From the NCBI GenBank assembly GCA_900540545.1, contig UQGJ01000048.1, positions 1 through 19,184 of the forward strand: 19,184 nt of DNA. Reading direction: 5' to 3'. Both the position numbers and the translations under genes were made by a program. Source of the DNA: an uncultured Eubacteriales bacterium (GTDB lineage Bacteria; Bacillota; Clostridia; Oscillospirales; Oscillospiraceae). Of this stretch, positions 15,012 through 19,184 are shown one piece after another. The notes under the pieces were generated by a model. That model did no database searches and was not told where the DNA came from. It worked only from the letters and a program-made list of their open reading frames with translations. Numbering within the stretch: the stretch's first letter is position 1; the number at the start of each line of letters is the position of its first letter.

Positions 15012-15056
15012 CCTGCGGGGCAGCCCCGCAGGCAGAAAGCGGCATGCCGCTTTCTG
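15012..15056. repeat. Two adjacent perfect palindromes upstream of oppA
   Basis: CCTGCGGGGC-A-GCCCCGCAGG at 15012-15032 is directly followed by CAGAAAGCGGCATGCCGCTTTCTG at 15033-15056. Each is a perfect inverted repeat (10 base pairs and 12 base pairs). They lie in the 269-base gap between the epimerase and oppA and adjoin the larger repeat at 15061-15193. Confidence 0.75.
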
Positions 15057-15060
15057 ATAT

Positions 15061-15193
15061 AGCCTTCCCCTGGGGGAAGGTGGCCCATAGGGCCGGATGA
15101 GGGAAACGCCGTGCCAGACCGGGCGCTCTCATGGATAAGGCTGTCCCCTCATCAGTCCGCCCTTCAGGCTGACAGCTTCCCCAAGGGGAAGCC
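15061..15193. repeat. Inverted pair of GC-rich repeat units between epimerase and oppA
   Basis: Two related units face each other. The left unit at 15061-15103 begins AGCCTTCCCCTGGGGGAAGG and ends GGATGAGGG. The right unit at 15145-15193 begins CCCCTCATCAGTCCGCC and ends AGCTTCCCCAAGGGGAAGCC. Each has its own small hairpin at the outer end (CTTCCCC-x-GGGGAAG type). Units of this pattern are common between genes in Faecalibacterium- and Oscillospiraceae-type genomes, from general knowledge. No promoter for oppA is obvious in this gap, so oppA is probably read from the promoter at 16379-16407 through this structured leader. Confidence 0.7.
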
Positions 15194-15208
15194 CAATTGG
15201 AATCAGTG

Positions 15209-16297
15209 TCAGCTCCAGCTCTCGCACGGCACATCCCCCACCCCGATGCCGGGGTCCCCGCTCATGGAGATGGTGGCCTCGTCGAACACCGGCCCGCCGG
15301 TGTAGGGGTCCACGGAGCAGAGGGAGGGGCCGTCCAGGTCGGCCCGGGTGATGATGCCCCGGCCCGCCGCCAGATGGGCGGCGGCGGCCACCGAGAGCCG
15401 GGATTCCAGCATACAGCCGATCATGCACTCCACGCCGTACAGCTCGGCCACGTCGCAGATTTTCAGGGCCTCGTGGATGCCGCCGGTCTTCATCAGCTTG
15501 ATGTTGATGAGGTCGGCCGCCCCCTCCTGGATGATGGTGACGGCGTCCTGGGCGGAAAAGACCGACTCGTCGGCCAGAATGGGGGTCTGGACCCGGCTGG
15601 TCACGTACTTCATGCCCGCCAGGTCGTGGGCGCCCACCGGCTGTTCCACCAGGTCGATGTCCAGCCCCGCGTCCTCCATGGCCGAGATGATGGCCACCGA
15701 TTGCTTGGCCTCCCAGCCCTGGTTGGCGTCCACACGGATGCGCACCTCAGGACCCACGGCCTGGCGGATGGCGGCGATGCGCTCCACATCCTTTTTGCCC
15801 TCTTTGCCCACCTTGATCTTCAGGATGGAGTAGCCCCGGCCCACCGCCTCCAGGCTGTCGCGGACCATCTCGTCGATGGGGTTCACCGAGATGGTGAGGT
15901 CGGTCTGGAAGCTGGTGCGGGCGCCGCCCAGCAGCCGGTACACTGACGCGCCCAGACGCTTGCCCCACAGGTCGTACAGGGCCATGTCCACCGCCGCCTT
16001 GGCGGAGGTGTTCTTGAGGATGCACCCGTGGAGCTTCTTCATCACCCCGTCCAGGTTTTCGATCTCCATGCCCACCAGGGCGGGCTTGATGAAGTCCCGG
16101 ACGGCGCACTCGATGGAGCCGATGGTGTCCCCGGTGATGACGGCGGTGGGGGGCGCTTCGCCGTAGCCCATCTGTCCGTCGTCGCCCACCACCCGGACCA
16201 CCACGTCGTCCACGGCGTTCACCGTGCGCAGGGCGGTCTTGAAGGGGTGGCGCAGGGGCAGGGAGATGCGCCCTATCTGAATATCCTGAATCCGCAT
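15209..16297 (-). CDS. ykfB: L-Ala-D/L-Glu epimerase (dipeptide epimerase, enolase superfamily)
   Basis: A 362-residue enzyme that epimerises the Glu of L-Ala-D-Glu from murein to give L-Ala-L-Glu, which ordinary peptidases can use. The muconate-lactonising subgroup residues are present: the KxK pair Lys160/Lys162 in LKIKVGKEG, metal ligands Asp190 (VDANQGW), Glu218 (VEQP) and Asp243 (LADES), and the opposite base Lys267 in NIKLMKTGG. Near the C-terminus RADLDGP supplies the Asp-x-Asp motif that in B. subtilis YkfB holds the amino group of L-Ala. The length matches YkfB (about 366). The ATG at 16295-16297 (MRIQDIQIGRISLPL) has AGGAAG upstream. An in-frame ATG at 16354 would add 19 residues with no family resemblance. 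It is the first gene of the recycling operon. Confidence 0.92.
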   Translation of the reverse strand: MRIQDIQIGRISLPLRHPFKTALRTVNAVDDVVVRVVGDDGQMGYGEAPPTAVITGDTIGSIECAVRDFIKPALVGMEIENLDGVMKKLHGCILKNTSAKAAVDMALYDLWGKRLGASVYRLLGGARTSFQTDLTISVNPIDEMVRDSLEAVGRGYSILKIKVGKEGKKDVERIAAIRQAVGPEVRIRVDANQGWEAKQSVAIISAMEDAGLDIDLVEQPVGAHDLAGMKYVTSRVQTPILADESVFSAQDAVTIIQEGAADLINIKLMKTGGIHEALKICDVAELYGVECMIGCMLESRLSVAAAAHLAAGRGIITRADLDGPSLCSVDPYTGGPVFDEATISMSGDPGIGVGDVPCESWS

Positions 16298-16378
16298 ACC
16301 AACACTTCCTGAAATGAATTTGAGCGGGTATAAAGTTTCATCTTCCAACCTCATACGGCGAGGAATTTAGTATGTTGA

Positions 16379-16407
16379 ATTGTACCATGAAACGGGCTTG
16401 ATGTAAA
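16379..16407 (-). promoter_or_regulatory. Sigma-A type promoter of the murein-peptide recycling operon
   Basis: On the minus strand TTTACA (complement of 16402-16407) and TACAAT (complement of 16379-16384) are 17 bases apart; each matches consensus in five of six positions. The transcript would have a leader of about 75 bases before the epimerase ATG at 16297. The site faces away from the WYL-regulator gene. Confidence 0.7.
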
Positions 16408-16602
16408 GTGTCAGTCTGGTGGGGCGGCACAGGACGGCGGCGGTGGAATTGGATGGAATGAAATATTAAATCATAAATCTTTCAATTTAATAAAATAAAA
16501 ATTTAACCGCCACAGACAGCCAATTTGTGGTATCTTATATAAAAGTCCTGTTTATGGGACATGAAAACTGTTACACTAAATCCACGAAAGGAGGCGAAGG
16601 AG
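16408..16602 (+). promoter_or_regulatory. AT-rich control region upstream of the WYL regulator
   Basis: In the shared divergent gap, 16455-16507 is very AT-rich (runs of A and T) compared with the rest of the window and resembles an UP element or a regulator site. A weak plus-strand promoter may be present: CAGACA at 16513-16518 and TATATA at 16536-16541, 17 bases apart. The ribosome binding site AAAGGAGG is at 16587-16594. No long palindrome or second gene is seen here. Confidence 0.45.
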
Positions 16603-17610
16603 ATGGCACGAGGCGCCAATCAGAAGCTCAAACCCCTGATTTTGCAGCAGGTCCTGCTGGAGAGAAGCGACGAGGACCACCCCCTCACCGTCCCGGAACT
16701 CATCGACGCCCTGGAGCCCTGGGAGGTGAAGGCGGAGCGGAAAAGCATCTACGACGACATGCAGGCCCTGCAGGAGTTCGGCCTGGACGTGCAGTGCCGC
16801 AAGGGCAAGAACTCCGGCTGGTTCGTGGGGGAGCGCCCCTTCCAGCTGGCCGAGCTCAAGCTGCTGGTGGACGCGGTCCAGTCCTGCAAGTTCATCACCA
16901 AGCGGAAGTCCGACGACCTCATCCACAAGCTGGAGGCCCTCACCAGCGTCCACCAGGCCCGGCAGCTCCAGCGCCAGGTCTACGTGGACCGGCGGGTCAA
17001 AACCATGAATGAGAGCGTGTACTACTCCATCGACAAGCTCCACGCCGCCCTGGCCTCGGGCCGGGCGGTCTCCTTCAAATACTTCGACTACAACGTGGCC
17101 AAGGAGAAGGTGTTCCGCCGGGAGGGCAGGCGTTACACCGTCTACCCCCATGGACTTATCTGGGACAACGAGAACTACTACCTGGTGGGCTGCGACGCCG
17201 CCCGGAAGGAGGTCCGCCACTACCGGGTGGACAAGATGGCGGAGCTGGCCGTCACCTGCCTGAAAACCGAGGAAGGCGGCCAGGGGTCCGGTTTCGACGT
17301 GGCGGCCTACGCGGGCAAGCACTTCGGCATGTTCTCCGGCCGGGAGGGCCGGGTCCGGCTCCGGTGCGACCAGGGCATGGTGGGGGTGGTCCTGGACCGC
17401 TTCGGCCAGGACGTGATGCTGGTCCCCGACGGGGAGGACCACTTCACCGTCACCGTGGACGCGGTGGTCTCCCCCCAGTTCTACGGCTGGCTCTTCGGCC
17501 TGGGGGACCGGGTGGAGCTTCAGGCCCCCGGCTGGGCCGTGGACGGCTTCCGGGCCCAGATGGAGCAGGTGCGGGGCAAGTACAGGGCGCAAAAAAGGAC
17601 GGCTCGTTGA
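16603..17610 (+). CDS. WYL-domain transcriptional regulator
   Basis: A 335-residue helix-turn-helix plus WYL protein. Residues 1-75 form a DeoR-type winged helix (ERKSIYDDMQALQEFGLDV is the recognition part). The WYL domain spans about 135-215, with the signature YPHGLIWDNENYYLVGCD (Tyr193-Leu194) and the ligand-loop arginine in RHYRVDKM. A C-terminal WCX-like extension covers about 250-330. WYL domains bind small ligands or nucleic acid and switch such regulators. The ATG at 16603 is used because AAAGGAGG lies 8 bases upstream; an ATG at 16561 in the same frame has no comparable site. Transcribed away from the epimerase gene across a 305-base shared control region, it is the natural candidate regulator of the recycling operon, perhaps sensing a murein fragment; this is inferred from position only. 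Confidence 0.9.
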   Translation: MARGANQKLKPLILQQVLLERSDEDHPLTVPELIDALEPWEVKAERKSIYDDMQALQEFGLDVQCRKGKNSGWFVGERPFQLAELKLLVDAVQSCKFITKRKSDDLIHKLEALTSVHQARQLQRQVYVDRRVKTMNESVYYSIDKLHAALASGRAVSFKYFDYNVAKEKVFRREGRRYTVYPHGLIWDNENYYLVGCDAARKEVRHYRVDKMAELAVTCLKTEEGGQGSGFDVAAYAGKHFGMFSGREGRVRLRCDQGMVGVVLDRFGQDVMLVPDGEDHFTVTVDAVVSPQFYGWLFGLGDRVELQAPGWAVDGFRAQMEQVRGKYRAQKRTAR

Positions 17611-17623
17611 GAGCCGTCCTTTT
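17591..17623. terminator. Bidirectional terminator overlapping the WYL gene end
   Basis: Stem AAAAGGACGGCTC (17593-17605) pairs perfectly with GAGCCGTCCTTTT (17611-17623) around the loop GTTGA, which contains the WYL gene stop codon TGA (17608-17610). On the minus strand the hairpin ends in six T. It sits two bases beyond the stop of the ArsC-like gene at 17626, so it serves both convergent transcripts. Confidence 0.9.
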
Positions 17624-17625
17624 CG

Positions 17626-17958
17626 TTATTCCCAGTCCTTCCAAACCTCCGGACAGTACCCCACCGTGGCCTTTTTCCCGTTGCGCACGATGGGCGTTTT
17701 CAGCAGCCGGGGGTCCTGAAAGAGCTTTTCCAGCTTGTCGGTGTCGTAGGCCAGGTAGTTCAGCAGGGCCGCGTCGGGGTTTTTCTGGTCGATGAGGGCC
17801 TCCAGCCCCACGGCCTGGACTACGCTTTTCAGCTCCCCGGCGCTGATGCCGTACTTCACCAGGTCGATGGCCTGGAATTTCACCCGCCGCTCCTTGAAAT
17901 ACCGCTCCGCCTTCTTGGTGTCGAAGCACTTGGACTTGCCAAAAATCTGGATGTTCAA
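17626..17958 (-). CDS. ArsC/Spx-family thioredoxin-fold protein
   Basis: A 110-residue protein of the ArsC/Spx/YffB glutaredoxin-like fold. It opens with a beta strand and the loop GKSKCFDTKKAERYF, placing the active-site Cys11 at the helix start. There is no CxxC as in Spx. The cis-proline segment KTPIVRNGK with Pro89 is typical of the family, and a second cysteine, Cys102, sits in VGYCPEVW near the C-terminus. The arsenate-binding arginines of true ArsC are not clearly present, so arsenate reduction is not claimed; a thiol reductase or regulatory role is possible. The start is taken as TTG 17956-17958, which overlaps the TGA stop of the upstream coiled-coil gene by TTGA; the protein fold begins there, and no ATG is better placed. 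Confidence 0.8.
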   Translation of the reverse strand: MNIQIFGKSKCFDTKKAERYFKERRVKFQAIDLVKYGISAGELKSVVQAVGLEALIDQKNPDAALLNYLAYDTDKLEKLFQDPRLLKTPIVRNGKKATVGYCPEVWKDWE

Positions 17959-18143
17959 CTGACCTTGCTCTCCAAGTCCTCGACCCTGCGCTCCAGCTCG
18001 CACTGCTTTTCGTGGGTCAGCGTGTAGCCGTCAAAGAGCGCGTCGATTTTTTTGGACACTTCAAGCTCCAGTTTGAGCTCGATCCGCTGGGTCTGCCGCT
18101 CCAGCATGTCCGCCACCTGGGCGAGCAGTTCATCATTGGTCAT
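17955..18143 (-). CDS. Short coiled-coil protein of unknown function
   Basis: A 62-residue, strongly helical protein. The stretches MLERQTQRIELKLELEVSKKID and EKQCELERRVEDLESKV show heptad spacing of Leu, Ile and Val expected of a coiled coil. It has one Cys near residue 48 and no membrane segment or known domain. The ATG at 18141-18143 is preferred because AAGAGG is 8 bases upstream; the ATG at 18147-18149 is too close to that site. It has its own strong promoter (18164-18193) and is translationally coupled to the ArsC-like gene. I do not recognise the family beyond resemblance to small coiled-coil Firmicutes proteins. Confidence 0.72.
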   Translation of the reverse strand: MTNDELLAQVADMLERQTQRIELKLELEVSKKIDALFDGYTLTHEKQCELERRVEDLESKVS

Positions 18144-18163
18144 GTCCATCACCTCTTACCGCC

Positions 18164-18193
18164 ATTATACGGGCTATGCCTCCGGCTTGTCAA
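18164..18193 (-). promoter_or_regulatory. Consensus promoter of the coiled-coil/ArsC-like gene pair
   Basis: On the minus strand TTGACA (complement of 18188-18193) and TATAAT (complement of 18164-18169) are both perfect consensus hexamers, 18 bases apart. The promoter lies across the last codons and stop of the DUF1653 gene, so the pair can be expressed independently of it. Confidence 0.85.
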
Positions 18194-18413
18194 CGCCGGA
18201 TTCCCCCAAATAGACAAACCGCGGGCCGGAGTAGCCGTCCCGCTCCACGTGTTCGCCCCACATCCCGGCGGGGCGCACCCAGATGCCGTGTTCGCCGTAC
18301 AGGGCCTGATAGACCACCATGAGCTCCAGGGTCTCGGAGTGGTGGGCGGTATAGAGGACCCGGTATTCGTTGCCCTTGAAGTGGCGGTAGCGGCCGGGCT
18401 TGATTTCTTCCAT
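18174..18413 (-). CDS. DUF1653 domain-containing protein
   Basis: A 79-residue protein made almost entirely of the DUF1653 domain: GRYRHFKGNEYRVLYTAHHSE, MVVYQALYGEHGIWVRPAGMW and FVYLG. The domain is widespread in bacteria and of unknown biochemical function. The ATG at 18411-18413 (MEEIKPGRYRHF) has GAGAGGAGA 8 bases upstream; the longer frame to 18431 adds six residues without a site. It has its own promoter and overlaps the promoter of the next genes at its 3' end. Confidence 0.85.
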   Translation of the reverse strand: MEEIKPGRYRHFKGNEYRVLYTAHHSETLELMVVYQALYGEHGIWVRPAGMWGEHVERDGYSGPRFVYLGESGVDKPEA

Positions 18414-18439
18414 TGGAACATCTCCTCTCATTTTCTATT

Positions 18440-18468
18440 ATTTTATTGGTAGTACTAATAATTTGCAA
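18440..18468 (-). promoter_or_regulatory. Promoter of the DUF1653 gene
   Basis: On the minus strand TTGCAA (18463-18468) and TAAAAT (complement of 18440-18445) are 17 bases apart, each matching consensus in five of six positions. The -10 is 27 bases from the translation start, giving a short leader. Confidence 0.65.
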
Positions 18469-18512
18469 GGGGTAGCTACACGATGTGCTATGCTGTCGGT
18501 GAGGTGACCGAT

Positions 18513-18707
18513 ATGAAAAAAGTAGTCAAACAAGATGAATTCGTCTGCGGCGACTGCAAACACTTCATTCAGCACTACCGCAAAGATGTGGGGAAAGAGA
18601 AAAAAGTCAGGTATGTCGAGGTGGGCTGTGGCCACTGTATTTTTCCTAGGATAAAACAGCGCGCCCGCTGGGAGACCTGTCCCCGTTGGGAAGCGCGGGA
18701 ACCATAG
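18513..18707 (+). CDS. Small cysteine-rich protein, probably metal binding
   Basis: A 64-residue protein with five cysteines: Cys12 and Cys15 (VCGDCKHF), Cys39 and Cys42 (GCGHCIFP), and Cys56 (ETCPRW). Two CxxC pairs about 24 residues apart with flanking His residues (17, 41) suggest a small zinc ribbon. The ATG at 18513 is preceded by GAGGTGA; an ATG at 18483 would add ten residues with no clear site. It is divergent from the DUF1653 gene. Its function is unknown; similar small Cys proteins are common in gut Clostridia, from general knowledge. Confidence 0.7.
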   Translation: MKKVVKQDEFVCGDCKHFIQHYRKDVGKEKKVRYVEVGCGHCIFPRIKQRARWETCPRWEAREP

Positions 18708-18727
18708 AACGGGGCGCGGCCCCTGCG

Positions 18728-19017
18728 GGGCGGAGTCCCTCCGGGGGGTTCCCTTTCTGGTTTCAGAAAGGGAACCGAAAGAAAACCAGGGGGCGGCACG
18801 GGGGATTTCATCCCCCTATTGTCGGCCCCCTGGACCCCGGGATGCGTCCGGGCGGCGGTAGGGGTTATAGGGGTTGGCAAAACTTGATGGCTGTTGCAGC
18901 TCGTATTGGTCTGGCAGTAGAACGACTTCGGCTGCCGCCCCTCGGCATATGACCGGGCAAGACTTGATAGTAGTTGCGTTTTTCTTGGTGCAAACAAGCC
19001 GCCACAAGGTCCGTGCG
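18728..19017. repeat. Mosaic intergenic repeat block R3
   Basis: The left end repeats the R1 terminus exactly: CGGAGTCCCTCCGGGGG at 18731-18747, then the 46-base hairpin module at 18747-18792, identical to 1512-1557. From about 18842 to 19017 the sequence matches 5773-5990 of R2 in inverted orientation, including a recognisable core around 18960-19005. No coding potential with a ribosome binding site is seen. The right boundary is unclear, and further hairpin-type pieces continue to about 19115. Confidence 0.7.
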
Positions 19018-19184
19018 TTTTTGAATTAGCTTTGCGCCCATTGCCGATTGGCACGGGCCGCCCGGTGGGCGGCCCCTACAAGTGGTCTTCGGTTTTCCGC
19101 CGTAGGGGCCGCCGACCCCGCGGCCCGTTCCCCGTCCATACCCCAGCGGGCCGCCGTTCAGGCCCGCTGGGGAGAGGAGGAGCA
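19018..19184 (+). other. Intergenic end of window: repeat remnants, long hairpin and probable ribosome binding site
   Basis: GGGCCGCCCGGTGGGCGGCCCC (about 19055-19076, partly overlapping the module family of R1/R2) and an inverted partial copy near 19103 are repeat remnants. A perfect 12-base-pair hairpin CCCCAGCGGGCC / GGCCCGCTGGGG spans 19141-19172. It is followed at once by AGAGGAGG (19173-19180), a strong ribosome binding site; a plus-strand gene probably starts a few bases beyond the window. Confidence 0.5.

Noticed and set aside
18463..18485. Shared palindromic TTGCAA as -35 of a plus-strand promoter for the cysteine-rich protein
   Set aside because: At 17-base spacing the -10 candidate TGCTAT matches only half of the consensus; kept only as the -35 of the minus-strand DUF1653 promoter.

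Overview
The window looks like chromosomal DNA of a GC-rich Gram-positive gut Clostridium, most likely Oscillospiraceae (a Flavonifractor/Lawsonibacter/Pseudoflavonifractor-type genome). This is inferred from very high G+C at third codon positions, strong AGGAGG ribosome binding sites, sigma-A type promoters, a streptococcal/clostridial Ami/Opp-type transporter and the GC-rich dispersed intergenic repeats. No tRNA, rRNA, CRISPR array, prophage gene or transposase was seen.

Layout, left to right. (1) 1-1448, minus strand: an Rrf2-family repressor followed by a CcdA-type membrane thiol-disulfide transporter whose C-terminus runs off the left edge. (2) About 1474-2030: mosaic repeat block R1, lying between two divergent promoters. 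(3) 2044-5421, plus strand: a BlaI/MecI-type repressor gene with two operator dyads on its promoter, coupled to a 974-residue BlaR1-like M56 metallopeptidase sensor with an unusual ectodomain. (4) About 5430-6064: repeat block R2, then a bidirectional terminator. (5) 6132-16297, minus strand: a ten-kilobase murein-peptide uptake and recycling cluster. In transcription order it encodes an L-Ala-D/L-Glu epimerase (YkfB type), an oligopeptide-binding lipoprotein, two permeases, two ATPases, an LD-carboxypeptidase (S66), a cytoplasmic class A beta-lactamase-like serine hydrolase, and an NlpC/P60 gamma-D-glutamyl-diamino acid endopeptidase (YkfC type). (6) 16603-17610, plus strand: a WYL-domain regulator divergent from that cluster and probably its regulator. 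(7) 17626-18707: a small gene group with an ArsC/Spx-like thioredoxin-fold protein coupled to a short coiled-coil protein, a DUF1653 protein, and a divergent five-cysteine mini-protein. (8) 18728-19184: repeat block R3, a long hairpin, and what looks like the ribosome binding site of a gene starting just beyond the window.

How the genes fit together: the central cluster has the same enzyme set as the Bacillus subtilis dpp-ykf operon. The binding protein and permease would import wall-derived peptides. The endopeptidase and LD-carboxypeptidase would trim them to L-Ala-gamma-D-Glu, which the epimerase would convert to the usable L-Ala-L-Glu. The beta-lactamase-fold enzyme inserted in the middle is not part of the B. 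subtilis set and is the best candidate for a new activity. The BlaI/M56 pair next door is a proteolytic wall- or ligand-stress switch on the other side of a terminator; I saw no copy of its operator in front of the recycling cluster.

The other striking element is the repeat family. R1, R2 and R3 share blocks in different order and orientation, and R1 and R2 are bounded by inverted copies of one hairpin module. Further palindrome-rich intercistronic segments sit at three junctions of the recycling cluster (8690-8763, 12816-12900, 15012-15193).
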